This document shows, piece by piece, positions 12,929 to 25,200 of a stretch of DNA of 64,000 nt. Location of the stretch: contig JAQFWX010000056.1 in NCBI GenBank assembly GCA_027605045.1, forward strand, positions 1 to 64,000, written 5' to 3'. A program made the translations under genes and the position numbers. The stretch's first letter is position 1; each line of letters starts with the position of its first letter. Source of the DNA: Phallus indusiatus (lineage: Eukaryota; Basidiomycota; Agaricomycetes; Phallales; Phallaceae). The notes below the pieces were generated by a model, which did not search any database, was not told the origin of the DNA, and was given only the letters and a program-made list of their open reading frames with translations.

Positions 12929-15900
12929 TTCATGACCCGATACATACTATGAGTCACAGTTGATGTATGTTTTTTTATTATTTTATCCCTATAGAGTCGG
13001 AATCTCCAGGAATATGGAGCTGACTGGGGGCCTGTCAAGGTGGGATGGTGGGACCGTTGCAGATACAACAAGAACCAAACAAAATGTTTCATGACAGCCA
13101 GGGATCTTGAGATCGACTAGATATTTATGTCAGATGGTACATATGTTAGCTTAAAGGTTATCATATTGTCATTGACAATTTGCGTGCTTTTGCGTGCTGA
13201 ATGTCACCAAGAATCGGGGTCCACCGTGGTTCTATCTTGGAACCGCCATGTTCGCTGTAAATAGCATATCAGAAAGTTAAAACCGTTTCACTCGGACAAT
13301 CTGTTATAGAAGTTCAATCCATATGCGAATATTATTAGGGCTTTCTGCCAGTCAAATAAAAATAAAAATCTTGAATTCAAATTCAACTGACTCGCCGGAG
13401 CAACCGGAGATACAACATGAGTTAGAGAACATGAGTCACGTAAAATATTACTACTTGACAGTGGCAACGAGCCATAATTCAGATATGGTACGATGTAGGA
13501 ATCATACTCGATCGTCCTTGAAGCCCTGATACGGCACGGTGTAAATATTTCACTTGCTTGTTTCTGATTGACATTCGCGGCGATGTGCGAACGAGATGGC
13601 GTTGATGAGGATGGAAAACCGTCGTTCCAATTGGATTTGATGTGTGATGGTTATACGACAACGGTTATGAAACTGCAATGCAACGACAAGAAATTAACTC
13701 ATCCAAGCTAGAACGATGCGCTATAAGATACGCCGAATTAGATCCGATATGTTGGTAAGAGCTTGTTGACGCTAAATTCATACTCGATTCAACATCGAGT
13801 CTAGCACTTGATACGCATGTTTTCAATGCGGATCCTAAAAAACATAAACGAGTTTACTTCTTGGGCGTTTCTTGTGCGGAGAATAAGCTCTCACGTACGA
13901 TAATTAGACTCTTAGAGCCAACGTGTACAACACGTGTTTGCCTATTATAGACATCGCCAACATGTACAGATAAGTCAAAGGTACATACAAAATCCTTCTT
14001 TCCAGAAAATAAGATGCTAAGCCTGTTCTCTTGATGGCTAATTTACATGGCTCAGTATTCTCAAACCTTGGTAGGTATTACGCACCGTGTGTGCATGCCA
14101 GCCACTGAACATACGTCTCCTATTACCAATACACCCCGTCGGCTGGCTATTGTTTTGAAACCGAAAACCAGAACGACAAACACGTCTTAGTAAGTGTTGG
14201 AAACGGCCAAGCCTCAAAATGTCAAAACAGTTGCCACTGAAAAATGATACTCCGAGTTTCCGCCTAATCATCGGCGAGGATGCAGGAAGCTCATTCAGTA
14301 GAAGGCCGTTTCGAGCTCGGCCTGAATGACCTGAATGACCACTTGTACACCCTGAAGTGACCGTCGTCTCGGTCCTGTCCATAGCGGCCCGAAATTATAA
14401 CATATTTCAGTTAGATCTGGTGGGGGAGTAGTACTGCGCCGGAAGCTTTATCAGTGCGCTTCTAAATTGCTCACGAGAAGAATATCTCGAAAATTTTGCA
14501 ACATTCATACTTTGCCGGAATTAGTTGTTTACATATATAATTTGGCCGAAGTTCTCTGAGAAAAAGGGCTTGTTGATGTTGATTCATTCAGTGGGCGGCT
14601 GATAGAGCTTGGCAATTGTGTCATGCGAAGTAGAAGAACTTAAGCTGTCGGATGCGCTAGACGGGAATGATCAAGGTATGATGATCCCTATTCATCCGTA
14701 GAAAGGATCAGATGTGCATTATGGCGGGCTTTAATTCCAATTCCAATTCAGCAGCATCGGAGCAATAGATTAGACAGTAGATTCGCCTGCAAGAATTTGA
14801 GAATCTAAAGAAACTTACAGAACACCACAAAACCCCCAAACTGCCCCTTCCTCATCAATAACTAATGGTATACTCAGTTCGAGCTCACACATATATGATA
14901 TAACGGAGGCCAAGAGCAACCATTGCGCCGTCATCGTCACTTCTGATGCTATTTGATGGCCTACTCTTTTCCAAGACTTTGCCGATAGTCTTGGGTATTT
15001 CTCGGTTGACTAGTGACTTGTTGTGCTTGTGCTTGAGAAATTTACTAGTTGCCTTGCTCATCAGCTCGCCAGTGCCGATGCCGAACTGAGCTGAACCGAG
15101 AGGACAATTTGAATGACAATGGCTTGTCAACTTGGGTAGAACAATCGGATCTACCCGCACTTTAGTCTTCCACTCAAGTTCTGAGTCAACAGACATGAGT
15201 AATCTCCTGAGATGAGCTGGTTACTAGCTTAATGAGCGCGGGTGTTAACTTTGTTTACAGACTTGATGATTCGAAATTGAGCTTCGAAGAACGTACACGG
15301 TATGAGGCCCGTTTCGGCCCGTGAAGCACAACCGACATAACCGGTGCTTTAATAAGGTTAACAGTTAACCGGTTAACCGGTAACCCCCCTCGAAATCTTT
15401 GTGTAAAAGCGATGGTGTGAACTTGAGAGCAAGAAGCTCTAGATTATTGCCCCACTTTGAATCAATTGCATGACAGATGGCCTTCGAGATCCCGTGGCGA
15501 TGAACATCTGGATATTCGGAGCAGTGCTGTGCTTACGTTGTGGTTTTGAAGATTTGTGATGTTGTTGCGTTGTTGTTGGAGATGCTGGAGGCGGAGTTGT
15601 AGGAGATAACCTAGATAACCGTATGAATATTTAATATTATTTGTTTTTTCTTATCATTTCATAATTGCCTTTGTGTTCATTAACATCTCCCCTCGTGCAA
15701 AGAACGTTCACAGAAGGTTAGATTTGATCCTCCCTTCTCTGTTAAGATTTCGTCAAAGTTCCGAAACGGTAATTCATTTAATCAATCTTATTCGTCCCGA
15801 ATTATCTCTCCTATTAAATAGGTGCATCTGGGCTGTATATTAGAAACATAGAATGATGAACAAACACGCACGAAATGTGACAATTTTGATAAACATTATT

Positions 15901-18860
15901 CCTTGTTCGGTATCAGAAGACGTTCTCATCAGCATTACACATTACATGTTACACATCGTACCTTATCGATAACATGATGGGCTGACGATGAACACAGCAA
16001 GAACAGCCACAAATTCGTACGGATGTGAGCGAGCATCAAGACTTCCACAGGTAACGCATCCTGTACTGTACAGAGACGTCAAGCATTTTCAAATATTGCT
16101 GTGTTGCTATACGACCACGTGTTCCCCATTTAACTAGTTTTGAACGAATTTACGGGCATGGATGTATTCTAGATCTGTTGATCAAAACTGAAGCAAACAA
16201 AAGATGAAATGGGTTCACTCACCTCGATGTTTGATAGATTGTTCACAGATTTATAATTCGATGCTATTGTAATTTTTGAATGGCATAGCTGTTAATCGAT
16301 AATCCGAGACTTATGAAATAACATCCTCATACTAGGGCGGGTAATACGTAGTCCATTATGTGGTTGTGGCGCGTAGTTTTACCACCGGTTGATCAATCTA
16401 AATGAAGTGATGCGTGAACGTGGCATTGTCATTCGTGTTAGCGGCTATATCAACTCCAACCGTTGGCGCGCAATTTTAGCTCAGAATCTTCCTTCCGCGT
16501 TGAGTCGCGGAGACGCTTTGATGATGGAATATGCAATATAAATAGGAAGTTATAGACTCGCGAGAATAGAATGCTCATATAAGTAAATTTGTTGATATGC
16601 ATAGTAGGAAGAACTGAGAGAAAAAGATCGCTTACCGTGGAGACTTCGGTCGTATTTATATACTGTTATTGGTTGATTCTCTACTAGTGGCGCCGACCCT
16701 CAATAATTGACTCCTAGACTAAATGAACCGGTTGTCTTGTTTAGGGGCTCCATTGATTAGCCCGGGAGATTGCTGTTCTAATTAAACGGCTTATGAATAC
16801 GAGGATGTTCGCACTAAGCCACGTGTAAGAAATAGCCGAATACCTTTAGGAATGTTTAGTTTATTTTGCAAAGATTGATCAATCCAAGGTCTGATATTTT
16901 TCATCGCCGACTGTGTTTCTGTTCCAAAAATATCAGGCTGCCTTGCTGTTAGAAATTATCCGCCGCTCACCCGAATATGTTTCAGAATTTAGGAGGCCTA
17001 AGAGACTAAACTGGTTTGAGTACTTCCCGGTAACTAAAAGAACGAAAATAGTCGACTACTTACTAGTACACTATCTCACGTCGTGGAATCTGCCATCAAT
17101 TACGGACAATACCCTCCTTTCAAGTTTGGTAATGAGATGTTCGTCGATTCATAAGCCGCTCAAGTAGATGGATACCGGAGAACAGAAGATATTTTGAGTG
17201 TGATGACCGACGCGCGGGTTTTCCTGTAGTAGACCTGCGCGCATTGATAGTTCCTATCGACAAGATTGGCCCCGTTGCACTTTCCATGTTGGGGCGTCAA
17301 TCTCCAAGCTCCATCTTCCAGCGTTTCTTGTACCATTTTCCCGACTTGCCTTGATTCGTTATTGGCTGAGAATGCGACAACAGGAAGCAACTCGGAAAAG
17401 GCCAATCAGTCACGCGTTTTGTCACAAAGTTCCGCATTTCGCGCCTTCAGTTCGAACTACATTCTTACCTCTGGGAAAGATCCTTCGTTCAAGCTTGCGA
17501 TCAGTTGCCAGCGATGATATACGAAATACTCCTCTCTTTATGGCACGCGAATTTGAGGGGAAAAAAACTTGTTGTTTTATTCTGATATTAAGGTCAATCT
17601 GGAGCAGCTAGTCAATGACGGAGGTGAGCAAACGACTCGGATGATTTGATTGTCCTTTTTCGTCAAATAAGCTAATAACCGAATCGAGCAATTAGTGGCC
17701 GTTCAATGAGCGCGAAATTGTGGCTATTCATCGTACTTATTAAGAACGAGAACGGGGATCAAGTTTTGTTTCCCTTTGATTTCGTATTTTCCAAATCTAG
17801 GACACGGCAAAGAGAGGTATTTTTAACTGATGGCATCCATCATTAACAAGGAAATGCTGATCTGACGGTCATTGCACTGCACATAGCTGACACTTGCGAT
17901 TATAGCCCAGCGAGCGTTTTGTGCTCCGGTCCTCTCCGTAAACTGCTCACGAGAGCATCACTCCACAGGAAGCCGCCAATGATTCTCGCCCCTTAATACA
18001 TTGTCGATGACCAGACCAGACAAGAGACAAAGGAATCGAGGGTGTGACGGGGATCGGGCAACGTCCTGACGTATCCATGCGAAGGTTATGCTGGATCAAC
18101 GTCTTAATTTGGAAAATTTGTGATCCAAGGGACCTTGAAAAATTAATTGATCGTCAACCCCCTATACGAAATGAAGCTAAGTACGTTTGTTATTATTTTA
18201 TCCCTTTTTTGGCTTTGTTAATACTGTTATTTAATTTGCAGCGCTTCATTATTAGTAAAAATGAGAATTGGTCAATTTACCGTTATTTTGCGTGAAAACA
18301 GAAATTCCCCGAGTGCTACACGTAAGATAACTGTCGAGTCGCATGATCAGAGCAGGCTCCCACCAGAACGTATGTATTCTTAGGACAAACCTCAATCTAC
18401 ATTAGACAATCATTGTCTATCATATATCTTATTCCGGTGTTTTTTCATCCTATAAAATTGCATCAAACACCACAGAGGACTGATGCCGATTATTTGACAG
18501 ATATCGTTTTTTTTGATGACTATGTCTCCGTTATACGGGATTCTCCTCGACTGCAAAGAGCAAAGATTTGGTTAGGCTATGCTTTTTGTCGTTGCTTTCG
18601 GAACACTCCGATTAGTGACTCTCTTCATCCTCTTCGGAAACCGGGTTAATTTGGTTAATACTGGACGCGCGCTTTTGACTTGACTTGTTTCTTTTCTTGC
18701 CTTGCTAGTGTTTTTCCGCGCATCATGTGGAATAGATCGATTCTATATTTCACGTTCTGCTAGGATGTCGATTTTTTGAAGAAATTATACTCGAGAGCGG
18801 TGGTCATTAGTGTTCTAGAATTCCTTCCATTGTCCCTTTTGGCGCTTCAACGTCACGCGC

Positions 18861-18971
18861 CAGTGTCACCGTCACATGTTTTTCATCGCCCGGTGTCACG
18901 GGTGACGGTATCATCTTGTCTTGAACCACCACTTCCTGTCTACTAATCGCAGATGAAATTTCCATATAAAA
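18861..18971 (+). promoter_or_regulatory. Promoter of duplicated family gene, copy B
   Basis: TATAAAA lies at 18965-18971, about 84 bp upstream of ATG 19055. Two upstream TGTCAC/GTGAC compound sites are kept from copy A, in the same order and spacing. Confidence 0.5.
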
Positions 18972-19054
18972 GCTTCGTATTTTTGTCCCATAATTCGCCT
19001 CTGACTTGACCCCATCTTTTTCCATCTTTTCCTCTGACTCGTCCCTCATCATTC

Positions 19055-19755
19055 ATGTCTTCATCCTCGTCGTCATACCCCTATTACTCGTCGTCACCCC
19101 CAAAGACTCCAGGTGCCCCGTTGATGAGGACTATTCCTCTTCCAGCTGTCGAGGACGAAAAATACCATTATCCATATGCCAATGCTTCAAGCACCTTTTA
19201 TGCTTCGCGTTCGTTATTATTCATGTCGTGGGCCCCATGCACGGTCTTCTAATACCTTCCTATAGACCGTATGCCGTCACCCCCACCGTCGCCTACATGG
19301 GGCTCTCCAAGAATCCAGAGCGATACACGCAAGTCTGGGTCCTCAGGCTCGCGTTCAAACTCAGGCTCGACGACATCGACGTCGAGTTATCACCCCTCAT
19401 TCAAAAAATGATGAAATCGACATCGATTACGATGATAAGGACAACGACCTTATCTATCTTCCGGTCGGGCTCATCATCCGATTTGGTCGTCGAATGCCAC
19501 ATGATACTACCAAGCCCATTGCCATCACCGAATCCGGACTCAAGGCTGCAGGCTGTCTCATCGCCCTCACTGTTATCCTTCAAAAACGCAAAACGTCGAG
19601 GAACATACGTTTCTCAGTCACATTACCCTCCGCCATCCCCGTCCCTTCATGATATTCACCTTGGGCCTTTGTCGCCTGGCTTGCCGCTTTTTCAATTCGC
19701 GCCAGGTGTACTGTCACCGACGTTGAGTTCAAACTCCAATTGGCTCTGTCATTAA
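19055..19755 (+). CDS. Small Ser/Pro-rich protein with PR-x-PLP core, family member 3 (duplication copy B)
   Basis: I do not recognise this protein. Exon 1 (19055-19208) encodes a Ser-rich start, then KTPGAPLMRTIPLPAVEDE; note Leu in place of the usual Arg of the core. A 57-nt intron (19209-19265) joins to HRMPSPPPSPTWG. Two ends are possible. Read straight on, the frame stops at TGA 19409-19411 after 99 residues. A second 59-nt intron (19381-19439, GTCGAG donor, GATAAG acceptor) joins in frame to a Ser/Pro-rich exon (19440-19755) with FRSGSSSDLVVE and several LPSPLPSP-like stretches, giving 194 residues. The longer model fits the length of other family members and a block also visible in members 1 and 2, but the donor is weak. 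No signal peptide is seen. Confidence 0.55.
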
Positions 19756-20875
19756 CTTTGGAAAGGGACACGTGCCACCGCTTTTCCTTCCCTTGTTTTT
19801 TTTATTCCTGTCCTGCCTCCGTCGTCGTGTATCGAGAGTCTGTCGTCGCACTACTGCGGCTACCGACCGTGTCTTTTTGTGTTTCGCTTCCTTTTCACTT
19901 TTTTCTTGTTTCTCGCTGTCCGTTTCTATTTATCCTTGTACCCTAATTTTTCGCTCGGTTTTAACGTCTCGCTCTCTCTCCTTACTTTCCGCTGTCGTGC
20001 CCTATCTCGTCTTCTTTTCATTTATCAAACACCCTGATCGTCGTCTTCTTTAAACTGTTCTTTTATCCCCCACTCTTCTTCACTACCATTGGTTGCTGGT
20101 CATCGATGCAGTGTGGCTGCATCAAACTATCCTTATTTTTGCTCTATCAAACCTTCGCTCTGCCTTCTCTTTGTCCTCGTTATTAAAAGGAATGACATGT
20201 TTTGATTCTATCATGTAACTGTATCGTATATCCACTGTTCGGCGCTGTCCTAAAGTGGGGCGTCAATACATTTCCTTCTTGTTAACTATTTCCGTTTGAC
20301 TTGTGATCGTCGTCTTGTTTGAGCCATACTCTGTTGACGGTCTATCGTCTGGTGATGCTGCTTGCAACAAACTACCTGTTGCTTTGGCGTCCGACTTGTT
20401 GCAACCTTGAACTTTCATCGCGAGTGCCCAACAACAGTATGTTGCGCATCTAACTTATCACCCGCAGCCGCAGCTTTCTAATGCGTATGGCTCATTGTAT
20501 ATAAACAACTACGGCAATATACATTTACGTAGCAAAGACAACGCCCAGTGGTGTTGTTGCCTAAATTAGTCCTGACAATGGATTTAATCTTGGATCCGTC
20601 AAAAGTTTCGATGGACGTGTATATATCCCGCATGCGCAAGCACACTGCGCACCAATGGCCTGACCCAGGCTCGCCTGGGTTGTGGGCATGAGAAGTGAGA
20701 TCTAGTGAGACCTTGAGATTGATTGGATGAGATGACTATCCAATTAGCGGATCCGGTGTGGTAGCTGTGCTGGTGGCGCATTTAGACCATAAAGGGGATG
20801 CAGGGGTCGATTTGATTTTAATATACAGTTGTGTGTATATCGAGTCTAGACTAAAGGCTCATTTCTAGATTTAAC

Positions 20876-20945
20876 TGGAATAGAATAGAATAGAATAGAA
20901 AGGAATGGAATGGAATAGAACGGAATTGAGTGGAATTCACAGGAA
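20876..20945 (+). repeat. Pentanucleotide repeat (TAGAA/TGGAA)n
   Basis: Fourteen consecutive 5-base units in register, mostly TAGAA or TGGAA with a few variants (CGGAA, AGGAA, TTGAG, TTCAC). The array begins about 90 bp beyond the right end of duplication copy B. Confidence 0.85.
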
Positions 20946-20970
20946 TATCCGTGAGCCTGAGTCATCATCA

Positions 20971-21025
20971 TACGTGTACAGGTGTATACATAAATGTACA
21001 CCTACAAACACGTAGAAATACGTGT
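20971..21025. other. Nested and competing hairpins
   Basis: TACGTGT (20971-20977) can pair with ACACGTA (21008-21014), enclosing an inner stem AGGTGTA/TACACCT (20980-20986 with 20997-21003). The same ACACGTA can instead pair with TACGTGT at 21019-21025 across a GAAA loop. This is an alternative-structure arrangement. No transcript is shown to exist here, so any function is speculative. Confidence 0.5.
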
Positions 21026-22261
21026 CAGTCATTCATGTTCATGAAGTTTAATTGGAAGATATAAATTTGACCATGGGACTTGAGTCATATATCCCAACTT
21101 GGAAACGCACGCAGCACAGCGCAGTGCAAGTATGTACCCATCGGTCACCTGGAACATGGAATTGCAGATATGTACATCTAGACACGAGTATAAAAGGAAA
21201 TCTGCAGGGTCCTCCGCTTACAGGGGATCATTGAGTGCCAACCTTGCAGCATCTCAGTCGTCGTTAGGTTGCCCTCCGGCTTTCGAAAATCAACGATGTC
21301 GACCATAAAGAAAATGCGACAGTCGTGGGTATTTGTGCGACTGAAATAGGTAGGTGAGATTATTTATTACCTACTAGAGCAAAAACGAGCAAATTAACGG
21401 AACAAACAACAAACAAACGAAACAAAAAAAAGACATATCATACCATCATGCGACTGGATTATAGTTACGAGGGACGGCACATCACATTCAAGACAGTTTC
21501 ACCAGAGGCTGGCCTATTGTACTCATCTCGGCCCTCCGGCTTTGGCGTAATGGATCTGATCGTGGGGTGAAAATCCTATCAACATTCTAATTGTAATATT
21601 GCTAAACGACACGTGGCTTCCGATATGAATACATACGTATAGGTATGTATTCTCAGGGCAGCCAAGCCAGATGATAACCCTCTTTTGGTGAGCCGTTTTT
21701 TGATAAGAACACTGGGGAGTTAACATTAAGACGTTAACAGTTACAGGTGCCATCCTGTGCCACCCCCTATATAAATATCGTTCTATAGTATGTGGTCGTT
21801 GCTGTGGAATTAAGAACCGAAAACCAAAGTGCTTACAAAATGAGATCCGGATGGTTCACCACTGAAAGGATGGCGCCGTTTGATGGCAGTCCTTTCGTAT
21901 TTTATTAGCTCATTTCTACTTCGCAATATATCCGCGCTCCGCGACTTGTATTTGCGCCCAACGTCGCGAGCTCGTAACCGAGAAACACCATGTCGATGGT
22001 GCCAAGTTCAGCATGGATACCGTGACGCTAACCATAGTCATGGGCAAGGACAGCTTGTTTTGAAAACTGATTTCAATGACCAAATGCTTTGAATCATATA
22101 TGTGATAAGCCAAACTCGAAGGAATATCCCGCAACAGCGATCGTTTCGAGCTTCCCAACGTGCCAACATGATGAATGCCGACAGCAGGTTCAGTAGTCGA
22201 TTTTACAGATCTTGGCGACGGTTACTGGTTTATGATGGGATTGCAGTTTCAAGAAAAGAAG

Positions 22262-22293
<32 letters not shown>

Positions 22294-25200
22294 TAAGTAT
22301 GTTCTCTCAGCCACGTCCCCCGTTTATTACCGTTTCGGTCGGGCCGCACCAAATGTCATCGTTGCGTTGTCGTCGTGAGTACTAGTCGGAGCTTCTGGAT
22401 TCAAAAAACTTACATAAGCTTTCATATTCACAACATTGAACAACTTCACAAGCCAGCCAAGTTGATTCAACTTGGCGACGGTTTCATCAAAAAGATAAAG
22501 ATTAGGTTCCCCATTATTCAGCTCTTTTTATATTGAGTTTACCTTACCAGATCTGTGAATCGCCGCACGCGCTGCTATCGTTCTGATTTCGAAACCTGCA
22601 AGAAGCTTTTTGTCGTAGCTGCAGCCTGCCGACATGCATGTATAGCTATCTCAGCCTGGAACAGCGCCGAATCAATGTATCGCCATTTATCATTCCCCAC
22701 AACTGACCACCGGCAAAATATGAATCTATGTAGTTCAAATCCGCACGACAATCAAGCTCTATACCTAACCTTTCCGCAGTTTCAACAAGCGATATAGGAA
22801 ATCAAGATACATATGCTTATTCATTGTCGATTTGAATATATGAAGATCTTTTCGTGGGTCAATGAGATAAGTCAGTGGCGGATATGAGCGAGATTGATCG
22901 TACATCTGGGACAAATACGCATCTTGTGCGATTGTCGGTGATCCCAGTGGACCTTAATTCGCTGTAGCTCATCGGTATATTGTTCTATCAAACTGTGGCT
23001 ATTGCTGCTTTATTTGATATGCAGAATAAAATAAGCAGAATTCCCACCGGATGCACTTGATCAGGTGAGATAGTTCGTTCACCGATATCTAATGTAAGTC
23101 TTATCCTTTTCACGATGACCTACATGCCCGCAGCATTGACACTCCGTCAATTCTAGGAAGTAACAAAAGGAAAAAATAAAATAGATCGTCGGGTAGCGGG
23201 TACTTGTCCACAAAGACAAACACAACAGGAGCAGCGAGCTCAGTTGCCCATATTGCCGTTAATTTGATGTCTCAATTCCCTAGGCGGAACTTGTCACGTT
23301 TTCAGTTGTTTAGATCATCTATCAAACTTTCCTTCGTGTCTAGCCCATAGAAAACGTAGAAATCATTCCTGTTATCGGACTAGTGCGAGTTTCCCCTGGC
23401 TCTTATTTCCTCGTCTTTGTTCTGAACATTATTAAAGTTTGATGGAAGATAAATTTTTGATTTCGCCAGTCAAGTGTTAATGATGTTAACATCATCAAGC
23501 CATGAGATGCTAGTAACCGGTTTCTTTATTATTCGTGTCAATCTTGTTCGGATTCTGATGATACTTAGATAAATCCCTTTCTACCCGGCCTGGAACAACG
23601 AAGATCGGTCTTCGCAAACACCCGCGTTGCATATAACGGTGACTGGCGGACGAACCAAGATGTCATACTAGACTCAATGGTATATGATGCACGATGCTTG
23701 GTAGATGATATCAAGCATAAATCTGATACATGAAGACCTAACCTAACTTTATACGACAACGCCGCGGCGGGTACAGAGTTTACAGGTGTGTATCATGATT
23801 TACCTTCGTGCCCAGACGACTCAAAACGGACATCTTCACGAATAGTTTATTTTCGATTGTACCTGATACCTGATATCAATTCGGTTGGCTTTTCTTCCCG
23901 ATCTTGGTTTCGCAGTCTGGAATTTGTCGCTTGGCACTGAAACAGCTTCGGAAGACATCGTCACAGAAATTAATTTTTTCCTTCCAGCCTTGTTATTTTT
24001 TTAGTCCAATTGACTAGCTTGTTATGATGAAGGCTCGCCATTGGTTGTCCGACTTCGACAAACTTTAACTTTAAACTGCTCTCACTCTCTCAGGCTCGTA
24101 CTATAGCTAGGAATGTTGCGTAAAGCTTACCCTGCAGCGCCGTTGACCCCGTTTCATGCTCACTTAGTCTGGTACAACCATGCTCCCGGTTCGTTTTTTT
24201 TTTCTTGGGGAAAAGCAATCAAGCACTTAGCATTTAAAATGAAAGGGAATTGTACATTCTATGGGACTCTCCGGCTCATTAGCTTCGTGGAGGCGTTCAC
24301 GCGGCGCTGAGTACTTTCGAAAGCAGGAACCGAGTCGAAACAACTGTTTCCGCGTCGCAGCGGGGTTCTTTAATTAACAATTGAATGTGTTCACGCCGAT
24401 AAAATCAAATTAGAGCTATTAGCTTCACACCCGGTCTTGTGAATTGTGTATAGCTCTTAATCAAGGGACCTCCGATACGGGGGTGATATGAATGAATAAA
24501 TCTCTTATAGGTTTGCATTTTTACAGGACACTGGTTCTGACCAAATGATAACGGAAACAATAAGACTTATATCGGATAACCAATATTCAAATAACTCTTA
24601 CTGTCTATGTCATTCACTTCATAACTTATCAAGGAGTCTTATCTTCACAAGCAAAGAACGTATAATTAGAGCTTAGCGCTAATAAGAAGCAAGCAGAATT
24701 TCGAATTTGAAGAAGATCCTTCGAATTGTTTCCCCCGGTAAAGTCGTGGCACCGAAACAATCGGAATGTTCTTATTGGGGGCGCATATGGCCACGATGTT
24801 CATCATTTCTACTTCTGAATCCTGCTTCTCAAACTAACGGGGAATCCCCTTCTCGCTGAATCAGGTAATACCCAAGAGGTCGGCGAACGCTTTCCACCGA
24901 GAAAATCGGACATTATTCTCTGATATGATATACATGTCAACTATTCTCTGTTTGAAGAAATTCCCCCGCTCTCCCTTGAGAGCTAGCATCGATTAAATTG
25001 GATCTTCCGATCGGTTGTTGACTCCTAAAGGCCTGAAGGCTATTAGTTGGAACATATACATTAGCTTTCCATCTTGTCACACTTGCTTCTAACTCTGCTG
25101 ACGCATTCCAGTCCTAAATTAACCTGAATTATGACACCCCGTAACTATGAGGATCAAGCATACACTGGCATGAGGGCACATGTCGTTGAACAGCCATCAG

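Larger units (their letters stand above)
12929..20784 (+). repeat. Tandem segmental duplication, copy B (about 7.9 kb)
   Basis: This is the second direct copy of the unit at 4964-12861. The offset is about 7.86-7.97 kb and varies because of small insertions and deletions. The gene-bearing 3' part (18760-20220) and the rest look similarly conserved by eye. Open frames in the unit outside the family gene change length or frame between copies, for example the minus-strand frames at 6937-7182 and 14885-15196, with many replacement changes. This argues against a second conserved gene in the unit. Confidence 0.9.

Noticed and set aside
6937..15196. Minus-strand frame beginning MSVDSE in both duplication copies (6937-7182, 14885-15196)
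   Set aside because: It keeps its frame for about 60 codons, but with many replacement changes and an 8-nt indel; there is no domain and no splice pattern, so conservation is explained by the recent duplication.
4964..20784. The 7.9-kb repeats as a transposon or LTR element
   Set aside because: No reverse-transcriptase, integrase or transposase motif, no terminal repeats and no target-site duplication were seen; most of the unit has no long frame in either copy.
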